This document shows, piece after piece, positions 55,134 through 64,000 of a stretch of DNA of 64,000 bases (its first letter is position 1; each line of letters begins with the position of its first letter). The notes beneath the pieces were generated by a model. The model saw nothing but the letters and a program-made list of their open reading frames with translations. It did no database searches and had not been told where the DNA came from. Made by a program: the position numbers and the translations under genes. Source of the DNA: Clostridium sp. AM58-1XD. GTDB lineage: Bacteria > Bacillota > Clostridia > Lachnospirales > Lachnospiraceae. The DNA is taken from contig NZ_QSDR01000005.1 in assembly GCF_003464085.1 (NCBI RefSeq), positions 62,001-126,000 of the forward strand. The letters run 5' to 3'.

Positions 55134-56339
55134 ATGGAAATTTCAAATATAGATACAGAGGCACTTTCATACAGGATAAAACGATATGAAAGGGGCTACC
55201 TGACGGTAGATCTGGACGCTGTGGTAGGAAACATGAAATCCATGGCGGAAAATCTGGAAGACGGCGTAGGAATGATCGGAATTGTAAAGGCTGACGGATA
55301 TGGCCACGGAGCGGTTAAAATAGCCCAGACGATCAGTCCCTATGTGGAGTTTATGGCGGTAGCAACGGCTGATGAAGCCATTATTTTAAGACGTCATGGG
55401 ATTGATAAACCGATTCTGGTCCTCGGAGTGACGGGAGAGAACCGATTCTCAGAACTGCTGGAATATGATATACGTCCAACCATTTTCCAATATGAAAAAG
55501 CTGAGAAATTGTCAAAAACAGCAGTGAGCATGGGGAAGAAGGGGAAAATTCATCTGGCGGTCGATACGGGAATGAGCCGTATCGGTATGATGCCCGACAG
55601 TAAATCCCTCGAAATGGTCCGGAAGATGAGCCGCCTTCCCGGAGTTGAACTGGAGGGCATATTTACGCATTTTTCCAGGGCGGATGAGACAGATAAAGGA
55701 TGTACAAACGAACAGTATGTCAAATTCTCTTCGTTTATATCGGAGCTGGAAGAGAGTGGAATTCATATACCTGTGCGCCACTGTGCCAACAGCGCCGGAA
55801 TCATTGATTTAAAGAGTATGAATATGGATATGGTACGCGCCGGAATCTCCATCTACGGCCTGTATCCGTCGGATGAAGTAGTTAAAAAACTGGTTCCCCT
55901 TCAGCCGGTTATGGGCTGGAAGAGCTTTGTGAGCTATGTGAAAACGGTGCCGGAGGGAACGCCGGTAAGCTACGGAGGCACCTTTGTTACGGAAAAGGAG
56001 ACGATAGTCGCTACGGTGCCGATCGGATATGCCGACGGATATCTGCGCAGCCTGTCCGGCGTCGGAAGCGTTCTGATTCACGGGCAGCGGGCACCGATTC
56101 TTGGCCGGATATGCATGGACCAGATGATGGCCGATGTAAGCGCAATTGAAGATGTAAAAGAAGGGGACTGCGTCACCCTGATCGGTAAGGACGGGAATGA
56201 GGAGATTACGGTGGAAGAGCTGGCTGAACTAAGCGGCGGATTTCATTATGAAATACTCTGTACCGTGGGAAAACGGATTCCGAGAGTCTATTATACGGAC
56301 GGAAAACCGGTCGATGCAAAGGATTATTTCTTTGAATAG
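55134..56339 (+). CDS. alr: Alanine racemase
   Basis: 401 residues; interconverts L- and D-alanine with PLP for peptidoglycan synthesis. The PLP lysine lies in GIVKADGYGHGAVK (about residue 45), the catalytic Tyr on the second subunit in PVSYGGTFVT, and the RAGISIYGLYPS and GRICMDQMMADVS blocks are conserved. ATG 55134 is chosen, 11 bases after GGGAGG. The neighbour downstream is mazF, the usual alr-mazF association of firmicutes. Confidence 0.95.
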   Translation: MEISNIDTEALSYRIKRYERGYLTVDLDAVVGNMKSMAENLEDGVGMIGIVKADGYGHGAVKIAQTISPYVEFMAVATADEAIILRRHGIDKPILVLGVTGENRFSELLEYDIRPTIFQYEKAEKLSKTAVSMGKKGKIHLAVDTGMSRIGMMPDSKSLEMVRKMSRLPGVELEGIFTHFSRADETDKGCTNEQYVKFSSFISELEESGIHIPVRHCANSAGIIDLKSMNMDMVRAGISIYGLYPSDEVVKKLVPLQPVMGWKSFVSYVKTVPEGTPVSYGGTFVTEKETIVATVPIGYADGYLRSLSGVGSVLIHGQRAPILGRICMDQMMADVSAIEDVKEGDCVTLIGKDGNEEITVEELAELSGGFHYEILCTVGKRIPRVYYTDGKPVDAKDYFFE

Positions 56340-56541
56340 TTTTAAAGATTAGGAAAAACACAGGTCACAGGTCACTGTCATATGATAAATAAGGCGCACG
56401 TAACCGGGCGGTCTTCGAACAGGACCGCGTCGGAAAAATGTGCTGGCAGAATATGGCGAAAGCAGTCGGATTTTTTGTGAATAGGCGCTCTTTGCAGGGG
56501 CAATACTAAAAGAAGGAATTCGATTGACGGAGTGTGAGACA

Positions 56542-56889
56542 GTGATAATCAGACGCGGAGATATTTATTATGCAGATTTAAGACCTGTGGTAGGTTCAGA
56601 ACAGGGCGGAGTGAGGCCTGTGCTTATTATACAGAACGACATTGGAAACAAGCACAGCCCGACAGTCATTTGTGCGGCGATTACGTCCAGGATGAATAAG
56701 GCAAAGCTTCCGACTCATGTCGAACTGGATACGAAAAAATGTGCCATGGTGAAGGACTCTGTCATTCTTCTTGAACAGCTGCGCACCATTGATAAACAAA
56801 GGCTGAAGGAAAAAATATGCCATATTGATGATGAACTTCAGGAGAAAGTGGACTGTGCATTAATGATCAGCCTTGATCTTACTACATAG
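56542..56889 (+). CDS. mazF: MazF/NdoA-type mRNA interferase toxin
   Basis: 115 residues, a complete MazF fold. The catalytic Arg lies in [12 protein letters not shown] and the Thr/Ser in [19 protein letters not shown]; the N-terminus [22 protein letters not shown] is standard. I chose GTG 56542, nine bases after GGAG, because it gives the conserved start; TTG 56524 would add six residues. It cleaves single-stranded mRNA at specific sites. The 200 bases between alr and mazF contain no recognisable antitoxin gene. Confidence 0.9.
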   Translation: MIIRRGDIYYADLRPVVGSEQGGVRPVLIIQNDIGNKHSPTVICAAITSRMNKAKLPTHVELDTKKCAMVKDSVILLEQLRTIDKQRLKEKICHIDDELQEKVDCALMISLDLTT

Positions 56890-56937
56890 TCCGGAGGCAG
56901 AAATGAAAAAAAGGCTTTTAATGCCGGTTAAGAAAAG

Positions 56938-56981
56938 AAAAAGACTCAGAAGCATATTCCGTATGGTTTCTGGGTCTTTTT
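56938..56981 (+). terminator. Terminator after mazF
   Basis: AAAAAGACTCAGAA (56938-56951) pairs with TTCTGGGTCTTTTT (56968-56981) with one G-U; an inner CATA/TATG extends the stem. Works on either strand. Confidence 0.88.
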
Positions 56982-57015
56982 GCGCAGCACAGAAAGTCCG
57001 CACAAACGGAAACGA

Positions 57016-57044
57016 TTGACGAAAAAAGACAAATCTGCTATATT
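57016..57044 (+). promoter_or_regulatory. Promoter for the CBS-domain membrane protein gene
   Basis: TTGACG (57016-57021), 17 bases, TATATT (57039-57044). The start near 57051 places a 14-bp hairpin at the very 5' end of the transcript. Confidence 0.7.
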
Positions 57045-57064
57045 TCTAATATACTACAGAGACA

Positions 57065-57096
57065 AAGGGGTGCTGCAGGTATCTGCGGCACTCCTT
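57065..57096 (+). repeat. GTGCTGCAG hairpin, copy 1 (5' UTR of the CBS protein gene)
   Basis: A 14-bp stem (57065-57078 with 57083-57096, two G-U pairs) and a GTAT loop. A nearly identical hairpin occurs at 59290-59319. No T run follows. Confidence 0.7.
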
Positions 57097-57135
57097 CAAG
57101 TTGTAAAGGTAAATCCAAAGGAGTAAAATTATATC

Positions 57136-58436
57136 ATGGACAGTGAGTATTCGGGGATAAAAATACTGATTTTCCTCATTTTCGTTCTGCTGGAGGCATG
57201 CTTTTATGGTTTCGGGGCAGCCATTCAGAACGTAAACACATCGGAACTGGAAGAAGAGATGGAAAGCGGAAGCAAAAAGGCAAGAGAGCTCCTTCGTATT
57301 GTAAACAGGCCAACCAGGTTCGTTAATGCAATCCAGGTGCTTACCAATCTTGCTGCCATGGCCGTGGGAGCCTATCTGCTGGAAGGCACGCTTCCTGGAG
57401 TGCCTTTTCCTTCTGCCGTATTAAAGGGGCTGGAGGGAATTATCTGCATTATTCTGATTGTAAGCTTCGGAATCGTGATCCCGAAAAGATGCGCAGCCAA
57501 GAACCCAAAGGCATGGGGATATGCAGTGATCAAGCCGGTGCTGGCCGCTGCTGGCCTGCTTCGGCCGGTGGTGTGGATTGTAACAGGATCTGCTGGGTAT
57601 GCCTGAAGCTCGTAGGGATCGATATGTCGGCCAGTCAGGAGAATGTGACGGAAGAAGACATCATGTCCATGGTGAACGAAGGGCATGAACAGGGCGTTCT
57701 GGAGGCCAGCGAAGCGGAGATGATCACGAATATCTTTGAACTGGATGACAAGAAAGCGGAAGAAATCATGACCCACAGAAAAAATGTGGTGGCGCTGGAC
57801 GGAACGATGTCTCTTAAGGACGCCGTACATTTTATTCTGGAAGAAGGTTATAATTCCCGTTTTCCCGTCTACGGAGAAGATATTGACGATATAATCGGTA
57901 TTCTGCATATGAGGGATGCTCTCGTATTTTCTGAAAAGCAGAAATATGCAGACATGCCTTTGAGGGATGTGCCGGGGCTTCTGAGAGAGGCTCATTTCAT
58001 ACCGGAAAGCCGTAATATTAACACGCTGTTCAAGGAGATGCAGTCTCAGAAGATCCATATGGAAATCGTGATTGACGAATACGGTCAGACGGCCGGAATC
58101 GTAACGATGGAAGATATTCTGGAGGAAATCGTAGGAAATATTCTGGATGAATACGATGAAGAGGAAGAATTTATAAGGCCTCTGGAAGACGGCTCTTATA
58201 TCATAAACGGTATGGCATCTCTGGACGAACTGGGAGACACACTGGAGATTACCTTCGACGAGGAGGATGAGGAAGGATATGAGACGGTCAATGGATTTCT
58301 GATTTCAAAACTGGACCGGATTCCGGGAGAGGACGAGAAGCCGGAGATTATTTACGGAGGATACCGCTTTAAGGTGCTTAAGGTGGAAAACAAGATGATC
58401 AGCATCGTGAAAGTAATAAAGGAAGCGTCTGATTAA
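57136..58436 (+). CDS. CNNM/CorC-like membrane protein with CBS pair (frameshifted)
   Basis: 433 residues once a base missing near 57590-57594 is restored (PVVWIVTGSA joins WVCLKLVGIDM). An N-terminal DUF21 membrane domain of about four helices is followed by ENVTEEDIMSMVNEGHEQG, two CBS domains (IMTHRKNVVALDGTM... and ...PGLLREAHFIPESRNINTLF, MEIVIDEYGQTAGIVTMEDILEEIVG), and a CorC/HlyC C-terminal domain. Family members export Mg2+ or other divalent cations; the haemolysin name is historical. AAAGGAG lies upstream of the ATG. Confidence 0.83.
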
Positions 58437-58525
58437 TACTTGCCATTGGCAGAAAATGATGATAGAATACAAAAGATGTACATTTATGGATGAAAAAAGA
58501 GGAAAGAAAAGGAGAGGAATACGTT

Positions 58526-59257
58526 ATGTCAGGACATTCCAAGTTTGCCAATATTAAACATAAGAAAGAGAGAAATGATGCAGCGAAGGGCAAAGTCTTC
58601 ACCGTCATTGGAAGAGAAATTGCAGTTGCAGTCAAGGAAGGCGGACCAGATCCTGCAAACAACAGCAAGCTGCGCGATGTGATCGCGAAAGCAAAAGCCA
58701 ACAACATGCCGAACGACACGATAGACAGAGGCATTAAGAAAGCGGCTGGAGATGCCAATTCCGTTAACTATGAAGTAATCACATATGAAGGATACGGTCC
58801 GAGCGGCGTTGCGATTATCGTGGACACTCTGACTGACAATAAAAACCGTACGGCCGCAAATGTGAGAAGTGCGTTTACAAAGGGCGGCGGCAATGTAGGA
58901 ACACCTGGTTGTGTATCCTATATGTTTGATAAAAAAGGCCAGATTATTATAGACAAGGAAGAATGCGACATGGATCCGGACGAGCTGATGATGGTGGCTC
59001 TCGATGCAGGCGCAGAGGACTTTTCAGAAGAAGAGGACAGCTATGAAGTGCTGACGGCACCGGAAGATTTCAGTGCTGTACGCGAAGCCTTGGAAGCAGC
59101 CGGTATTCCGATGGCTGAGGCAGACGTAACCATGATTCCTCAGACATGGGCAGAGCTTACTTCGGAAGAAGATATCAAGAAGATCAACAGAATTCTGGAC
59201 CTTCTGGATGAGGATGACGACGTTCAGGCTACTTACCATAACTGGGACGAGGAATAA
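58526..59257 (+). CDS. yebC: YebC/PmpR-family regulatory protein
   Basis: 243 residues, full length. Starts with the family signature [21 protein letters not shown] and contains [27 protein letters not shown] and [17 protein letters not shown]. Long annotated as a transcriptional regulator; recent work on YebC2-type proteins shows a ribosome-associated role in translation of proline stretches. ATG 58526 has AAAAGGAGAGG upstream. Confidence 0.94.
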   Translation: MSGHSKFANIKHKKERNDAAKGKVFTVIGREIAVAVKEGGPDPANNSKLRDVIAKAKANNMPNDTIDRGIKKAAGDANSVNYEVITYEGYGPSGVAIIVDTLTDNKNRTAANVRSAFTKGGGNVGTPGCVSYMFDKKGQIIIDKEECDMDPDELMMVALDAGAEDFSEEEDSYEVLTAPEDFSAVREALEAAGIPMAEADVTMIPQTWAELTSEEDIKKINRILDLLDEDDDVQATYHNWDEE

Positions 59258-59289
59258 TCCGTCGGAAATAACAGAATACACATAATCAG

Positions 59290-59319
59290 GGGAGTGCTGC
59301 AGGTTTCTGCAGCACTCCC
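59290..59319 (+). repeat. GTGCTGCAG hairpin, copy 2 (upstream of the M28 peptidase gene)
   Basis: A perfect 13-bp stem (59290-59302 with 59307-59319) and a GTTT loop, 32 bases after yebC and 44 before the peptidase gene. Shares the core GTGCTGCAGGT-TCTGC-GCACTCC with copy 1. Confidence 0.75.
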
Positions 59320-59363
59320 TGTAAATTGTAAACGAGTTTATACTTGAAGATGGGGAAAATGAG

Positions 59364-61363
59364 ATGAAAGACATGAAACGGAAATTTTTCGAAGCGGTGG
59401 ATGCAGACGCTTCTTATCGCTTTGCAAAAAAAATGGAAACCTACAGGACGAATCCTGTTCTTGGCTTTCGAACAGCAGGTTCAGAGGCGGAACGGATGAC
59501 GGGGGAGATGATCCGTGAAGAGATGGAACGGATCGGGCTTGCCGACATCCATAAGGATGAAATACATCTGGATTCCTGGGAATTTAAAAAGGCCGTAATG
59601 CGATATGAAGACCATACGGGAAGGGTGTTTGAATTTCAGCTGGGAGCCTATCAGACGGATTTCCATACGGAAGGCTTTCAGGAGTTCCCCGTAGTTTACC
59701 TGGGAAAGGGAACGGCAGAGGAGTACAAAGGCCGTGATGTGAAAGGGAAAATTGTACTTGTGGATATCAACCAGAGAGAGGAATGGTGGATTAACTTTCC
59801 CGTTTACCAGGCGCATTTAAAAGGAGCGGCGGCTCTTGTGGCGGTACAGGAAAACGGGTACGGAGAAATTGATGATACCTCCCTGAATGCCCAGGATATT
59901 GCCGGGCCGGCAGACGCTCCGGCATTCTCCATGTCCAGAGCGGATGCCAATGTTCTGAAGACCGCCCTGAAAGAGGAAGAGGAGATCGTGGTATTGTTTG
60001 ATGCGGAATCATCTGTCAGAAAGGATCAGCTTTCCTATAACGTCTGGGGTATTATCCCAGGGGAGGAAGAAGACAATAAAATACTTTTGACAGCCCACTA
60101 TGATTCTTACTACAGCGGATTCCAGGATGACAACTGTGCAGTTGCCATGATGCTGGGAATCGCCGAGGCCTTTCTGAAAATCGGATACAGACCGGAAAAA
60201 ACGCTCATATTCTGCGCTATGGCCGCGGAAGAATGGGGGATTGTGGATTCCAAGTACGACTGGTCCACCGGCGCCTGGCAGCAGATGTTTAAAATCAGCC
60301 TCAGTGGCAGGGGGAAGTCATGGCAAATCTGAATTTTGAACTTCCGGCCCATGTACATGGAAAGAAGGGGGCTGTCAGAGGAACATATGAATATTACGGA
60401 TTTCTGAAGGCATTTCTGGAGAATCTGCCGGATGAACTGGACGTCAAAAGGATATATCCGGAAGGCATCGAAGTGAGGGAACCGGTAGAAACATGGTCGG
60501 ATGATTTCTCCATTGCAATTTCCGGAGTTCCGTCTATGGTGAACGAATTCAGTGCAGGGAGTTTTATGGAAACCCACTATCATTCCCAGTTTGACAACGA
60601 CAGCTATTATGATAAAGACGTATATCTCTTTAACCACAAACTGTTCGGCCTCCTTGTCATGGCCTTTGACGAGCTCTCCGTTGCACCTGTAAATCTGAAA
60701 CGCTTGTTCCAGGCGGTCAGAAGGAGTGTGAAGCCGGTGACTGGCAAGGAAGATCAGGAAGGTCTGCGGCGTCTGATGGACCGGCTGGATGAGGCGGAGA
60801 TAATGGGAGACCGACTGTACCGCCGCGTAACTGCAGTTAACAGAAGGGAAGAGCAGATCAGCAGAGGCGAACGGATGAATCTTCAGCGCCGTCTGCTGCG
60901 CCTCTTCCGAAAAGGACAGGATTCCTTTGTGAGGCTGGATTGGAAAGATTCTGTTCTGTTTCCGCAGGAGGCCGTGCAGAACAATCTGCGATACCTGCAA
61001 AAAGCAGAGGAATGTCTGAAACAGATGGACGGAGAAGGAGCATTGAAAGCTATTTATCAGATCGATAATAATTCCTATGCGTTCCAGTTTGACGAAGAAG
61101 TATTTCTGCACTTTACGGAATACGTCCTGACTCAGGAAAAAGACAGGCTGCAGTGGGGAGCCGGAAGAATTGTCCATCACGAGAATCTGTTCGGCGTGGT
61201 TGCCGGACTCAGAAACAAGGTGAAACACGGGCAGACCGATTTTACAGAAGAAAGAAACATTCTGAAAGCGGTAGAAGAAAAACAGCAAATATGTTATGAT
61301 GATGACATCCGATATATGGTACAGGCAGTAGACGTCATGATTGACGAAATGAAAAAGGCTTAA
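59364..61363 (+). CDS. M28-family metallopeptidase (frameshifted)
   Basis: 666 residues after restoring a base near 60297-60301, which joins GAWQQMFKI to PQWQGEVMANLNFELPAH. Zinc ligands are visible: His and Asp in LLTAHYDSYYSGFQDDN, the general-base/ligand Glu pair in AMAAEEWGI, and a late His in ETHYHSQFDNDSYYD. A PA-like insert (residues about 115-210, VVYLGKGTAEEYKG...GKIVLVD) precedes the peptidase core. No signal peptide, so an intracellular aminopeptidase is likely. GGGGA lies 8 bases before the ATG. Confidence 0.82.
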
Positions 61364-61376
61364 AAGAGGTGTAATA

Positions 61377-62009
61377 ATGGAAAGCCAGAAGTTGTACCGG
61401 GTGCAGAAAGAGGACCTGCCGAAGCTCAGGGAGCTTTTGACGCAGTGCTTTGCCGAAGATCCCCTGTATCTGAGCCTGATTCCTGATGAAGAGACAAGGA
61501 AACGGCTGCTCCCGGAATTATTCGAATGCGATTTGACGGAATTTTTCGAAATCTGCAAGATTTACGCGGACAGTCCAAAACTGAACGGTATCTTGGTCGT
61601 ATCGGACGGCTCAGAGGAATATAATCCGGTTCAGTATTTTCTCACTGAGGCAAAAGCTTCCCTGAAGACGGATGAATATCTGATTAAAGAAGACAGAAGC
61701 TTTAAGACGTTTTGGAATTTTGTAATCGGACGTGATTATCTAAATTCCAGCTGGACGGACCAGCTTCATAGGGAGGAACGGCTTCATATCATTTATCTGG
61801 CTGTCAGGCCGTCCATGCAGCATCATGGAATATCTGCGTATTTGATGAATGAAGCGATCGCATATGCGGAGAATAAGAAAATGATGATTTCCCTGGAAAC
61901 CCATAATGAAAAAAATGTAACGCTTTACCAGCATTTTGGATTTAAAATATTCGGAATTGTGGAGAAACACTTCCGGCTGAAACAGTATTGTATGGTAAGA
62001 GAGCTATAG
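61377..62009 (+). CDS. GNAT-family N-acetyltransferase
   Basis: 210 residues. The acetyl-CoA-binding core is LHIIYLAVRPSMQHHGISAYLM (motif A variant QHHGIS), followed by ISLETHNEKNVTLYQHFGF, the typical motif B of GNAT enzymes. The substrate is unknown. It begins 13 bases after the peptidase gene with AGAGGTG upstream and precedes eda by 21 bases. Confidence 0.85.
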   Translation: MESQKLYRVQKEDLPKLRELLTQCFAEDPLYLSLIPDEETRKRLLPELFECDLTEFFEICKIYADSPKLNGILVVSDGSEEYNPVQYFLTEAKASLKTDEYLIKEDRSFKTFWNFVIGRDYLNSSWTDQLHREERLHIIYLAVRPSMQHHGISAYLMNEAIAYAENKKMMISLETHNEKNVTLYQHFGFKIFGIVEKHFRLKQYCMVREL

Positions 62010-62030
62010 AGAGGCGAAAGGAGAAGGCGA

Positions 62031-62678
62031 ATGAAAAAAGAACAGGTTATTGCGAAGATGAAAGAAGAGGGGCTTGTAGCCGTTGTGCGTGCGGAGAGCA
62101 AGGAGAAAGGCGAACGGGTGATCGACGCCATTGTGGAAGGCGGCATCCATTTTATAGAAATCACCATGACTGTCCCTAAAGCGATGGAGATTATTGAAGC
62201 GATGGTTGACAAATACAGCAGCAGGCCGGAAATTGTCATCGGCGCCGGTACGGTTCTGGATGGGGAGACGGCCAGAATGGCGATTCTGGCAGGAGCGTCC
62301 TATATCGTCGGACCGGGATTTAATCTGGATATGGTTAAGACATGCAACCGCTATCGTATTCCTGTCATACCTGGCGTAATGACGCCTACAGAGGCAGTCA
62401 CTGCCATGGAAGCCGGCTGTGATATCCTGAAAATATTCCCGGGCAACGTGCTGGGGCCTGGCGCGATCAGCTCATTCCGCGGACCCCTTCCCCAGGGAGA
62501 GTTCATGCCTACGGGAGGCGTGGACGTGGATAACGTAGAGAAATGGATGAAGGCAGGCGCCTGTGCAGTCGGTACGGGCAGCAGCCTGACGAAAGGCGCC
62601 AAAACCGGCGACTACGCGGCAGTTACCGCGAAGGCCAGGGAATTCGTAGAGGTCGTTAAAAAAGCGAGAGGCCAGTAA
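62031..62678 (+). CDS. eda: 2-dehydro-3-deoxyphosphogluconate (KDPG) aldolase
   Basis: 215 residues. Cleaves KDPG to pyruvate and glyceraldehyde 3-phosphate (and may act on 4-hydroxy-2-oxoglutarate). The general-base Glu lies in VVRAESKEKG, the phosphate-binding and Schiff-base regions in AGTVLDGETA, VGPGFNLDM, PVIPGVMTPTEA and CDILKIFPGN (Lys is the Schiff-base residue). GAAAGGAG precedes the ATG. It pairs with kdgK 280 bases downstream to finish uronic acid catabolism. Confidence 0.93.
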   Translation: MKKEQVIAKMKEEGLVAVVRAESKEKGERVIDAIVEGGIHFIEITMTVPKAMEIIEAMVDKYSSRPEIVIGAGTVLDGETARMAILAGASYIVGPGFNLDMVKTCNRYRIPVIPGVMTPTEAVTAMEAGCDILKIFPGNVLGPGAISSFRGPLPQGEFMPTGGVDVDNVEKWMKAGACAVGTGSSLTKGAKTGDYAAVTAKAREFVEVVKKARGQ

Positions 62679-62712
62679 TTCCGGCGCATTCGAAAGGAAA
62701 ACAACACATGCT

Positions 62713-62746
62713 CAGGGGGTGCAGCCAAAAGCAGCTGCAGCCCCTG
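62713..62746 (+). terminator. GC-rich hairpin after eda
   Basis: CAGGGG(G)TGCAG pairs with CTGCA(G)CCCCTG around a 10-base loop. No T run follows, so termination is uncertain. It directly abuts the tandem repeat. Confidence 0.4.
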
Positions 62747-62819
62747 ATTGTTACGAGCACTTAACGGTCGTCTTATGACCGTTTACGTGCGATACATGCA
62801 AAGCACTTAGCGAGGTATT
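62747..62819 (+). repeat. Structured tandem repeat, copy 1
   Basis: About 72 bases starting ATTGTTACGAGCACTTAACG. Contains a hairpin AACGGTC-GTCTTAT-GACCGTT (62763-62783), then ACGTGCGATACATGCAAAGC and CACTTAGCGA. Repeated at 62839-62909. Confidence 0.85.
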
Positions 62820-62838
62820 GTCGAGCTTAGTGGTTTGT

Positions 62839-62909
62839 ATTGTTACGAGACTTAACGGCCGTCTTATGGCCGTTTACGTGCGATACATGCAAAGCACTTA
62901 GCGAATAAT
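62839..62909 (+). repeat. Structured tandem repeat, copy 2
   Basis: 71 bases nearly identical to copy 1. Its hairpin is AACGGCC-GTCTTAT-GGCCGTT: both arms have changed so that pairing is kept. It ends about 50 bases before kdgK. The 19 bases between the copies contain a degenerate CGAGCTTAGTGG fragment that resembles part of the unit. Confidence 0.85.
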
Positions 62910-62958
62910 CCATGCCGTCCGGGCAGAAATTGAGAAGAAGTTGAGAGGAGTATAGGAC

Positions 62959-63990
62959 ATGGCGAAAATCGTAACTATGGGAGAAATCATGATGAGGCTT
63001 TCAACACCGAATCATGAGAGGTTCATACAGGCGGATGAATTTGAGGTGAATTACGGCGGTGGAGAGGCGAATGTGGCGGTATCCCTGGCAAATTACGGCC
63101 ACGAGACGGATTATGTAACAGCTGTTCCCGGCAATCCTATTGGAGAATGCGCCGTGGCCGCTCTCAGAAAATATCATGTAGGGACAAGCCATATTGCCAG
63201 ATGGGGCGAACGGCTGGGGATTTATTTTCTGGAAAGCGGAACGGCTATGAGGCCGTCCAACGTCATCTATGACAGGGCCGGTTCCTCCATTTCAGAGGCT
63301 CCTGCGGAGCTTTTTGATTTTGATCAGATTTTTGAGGGAGCGGACTGGTTTCACTTTACAGGAATTACGCCGGCCCTTGGGGAAAGAGCGGCTGAACTGA
63401 CAAAAAAGGCACTTCAGGCGGCAAAAGCCCATCAGGTTACGGTTTCCGTAGATCTAAACTACAGAAAAAAACTGTGGTCTCCAAAAGAGGCGCAGAACGT
63501 TATGACAGACCTCATGCAGTATGTGGATGTCTGTATTGGAAACGAGGAAGATGCAGAAAAGGTTCTTGGATTTACACCGGAGGGAAGCGATGCTGCTGCG
63601 GCCCGCCTGGAACTTGACGGTTACCATACTATGTTTGAAAGAATGAAAGAGCGGTTTGGCTTCCGATACGTAGTGAGTTCTTTGAGGGAAAGCTACTCGG
63701 CGTCCCACAACGGTTGGTCCGCCTGTATATTGGACGGAAAGACTGGGGATTTTTATTACTCGACGAAATATACGATACATCCGATTGTAGACCGCGTCGG
63801 AGGCGGAGACGCCTTTGCGGCAGGGATTATCAGCGGACTGGCGGAAGGGATGGATATCCGGGGGACGCTGGAGTTCGCGGTAGCTGCTTCGGCATTAAAG
63901 CATACGATACATGGAGACTTTAATCTGGTAAGCAGGGAAGAGGTAGAAAAATTGGCGGGTGGAGACGGTTCCGGACGGGTGGACCGTTAG
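62959..63990 (+). CDS. kdgK: 2-dehydro-3-deoxygluconokinase (PfkB-family sugar kinase)
   Basis: 343 residues. Phosphorylates KDG to KDPG, the substrate of the upstream aldolase. PfkB signatures are present: NYGGGEANVAVSLANYG near the N-terminus and DRVGGGDAFAAGIISG near the C-terminus with the catalytic Asp. GNEEDAEKVLGF marks the KdgK subgroup. GAGAGGAG precedes the ATG. The link with eda supports KDG over fructose or ribose as substrate. The stop codon lies 11 bases before the window edge. Confidence 0.9.
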   Translation: MAKIVTMGEIMMRLSTPNHERFIQADEFEVNYGGGEANVAVSLANYGHETDYVTAVPGNPIGECAVAALRKYHVGTSHIARWGERLGIYFLESGTAMRPSNVIYDRAGSSISEAPAELFDFDQIFEGADWFHFTGITPALGERAAELTKKALQAAKAHQVTVSVDLNYRKKLWSPKEAQNVMTDLMQYVDVCIGNEEDAEKVLGFTPEGSDAAAARLELDGYHTMFERMKERFGFRYVVSSLRESYSASHNGWSACILDGKTGDFYYSTKYTIHPIVDRVGGGDAFAAGIISGLAEGMDIRGTLEFAVAASALKHTIHGDFNLVSREEVEKLAGGDGSGRVDR

Positions 63991-64000
63991 CAGTGAAAGC

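Noticed and set aside
4876..61363. Eleven frameshifted genes as true pseudogenes
   Set aside because: All lesions are single-base losses, the flanking frames are intact and conserved to the last residue, and dnaG is essential. Sequence error is the better reading.
60110..61558. 482-codon open frame on the minus strand opposite the M28 peptidase gene
   Set aside because: Shadow of a conserved gene, with atypical Ser/Phe/His-rich composition and no recognisable domain.
62747..62909. Two direct repeats read as the start of a CRISPR array
   Set aside because: Only two units of about 72 bases with a 19-base gap, internal hairpins, no leader and no cas genes nearby.

Overview
The window looks like a chromosome segment of an anaerobic, probably spore-forming member of the Clostridia, most likely Lachnospiraceae (Clostridium cluster XIVa). 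The support is gene content and order: infC-rpmI-rplT behind an L20-type leader, dgt-dnaG-rpoD-trmK-Nif3, rex-acpS-nnr-alr-mazF, meso-diaminopimelate dehydrogenase, a class A RNase P RNA, a Csp-like subtilase and strong AGGAGG ribosome binding sites. Species cannot be named from the sequence alone.

Layout. 0-2 kb: a partial secreted protein (minus), then the translation operon infC-rpmI-rplT with an AUU-started infC. 2-6 kb: two divergent tRNA-Leu genes, ddh, and a two-gene SufC/SufBD Fe-S assembly pair. 6-15 kb: subtilase, then the dgt-dnaG-rpoD-trmK-Nif3 macromolecular synthesis cluster and a nucleoside kinase. 15-20.5 kb: a complete oligopeptide ABC transporter with a fused double ATPase. 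20.5-28 kb: a Mrp-type cation/proton antiporter operon with three ND2/4/5-like subunits. 28.2-39.95 kb: an accessory sugar locus with a split transketolase and a GntR regulator on the minus strand, and on the plus strand a TRAP transporter, three FucI-family isomerase-like proteins, an epimerase-like protein and an RpiB/LacAB isomerase. 40.2-42.2 kb: a fourth ND5-like antiporter subunit, then rnpB. 42.7-50.2 kb: two zinc-ribbon membrane proteins, an acetyltransferase, pyrBI with a candidate attenuated leader, a cell-wall-binding-like secreted protein and a truncated AraC-type regulator. 50-61 kb: an ABC-F protein, rex-acpS-nnr, alr-mazF, a CBS-domain membrane protein, yebC, an M28 peptidase. 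61-64 kb: an acetyltransferase and the KDPG aldolase/KDG kinase pair, separated by a structured tandem repeat.

Two points should guide any reader. First, eleven genes, including essential dnaG, are broken by a total of about fifteen single-base deletions and no insertions. In every case adding the lost bases restores a full-length family protein, which points to sequencing or assembly error rather than decay. I annotate these as whole genes and mark them frameshifted. Second, the most interesting locus is the sugar island. Its plus-strand operon is driven by a promoter whose -35/-10 spacer contains an 11-base G tract, the classic layout of a phase-variable promoter. Two similar palindromes, one by the regulator gene and one just after the presumed operon start site, are candidate GntR operators. 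The enzyme set (split transketolase, RpiB-type isomerase, several aldose-ketose isomerase-like proteins, TRAP importer, no kinase in the locus) suggests catabolism of an acidic sugar by a transketolase route.
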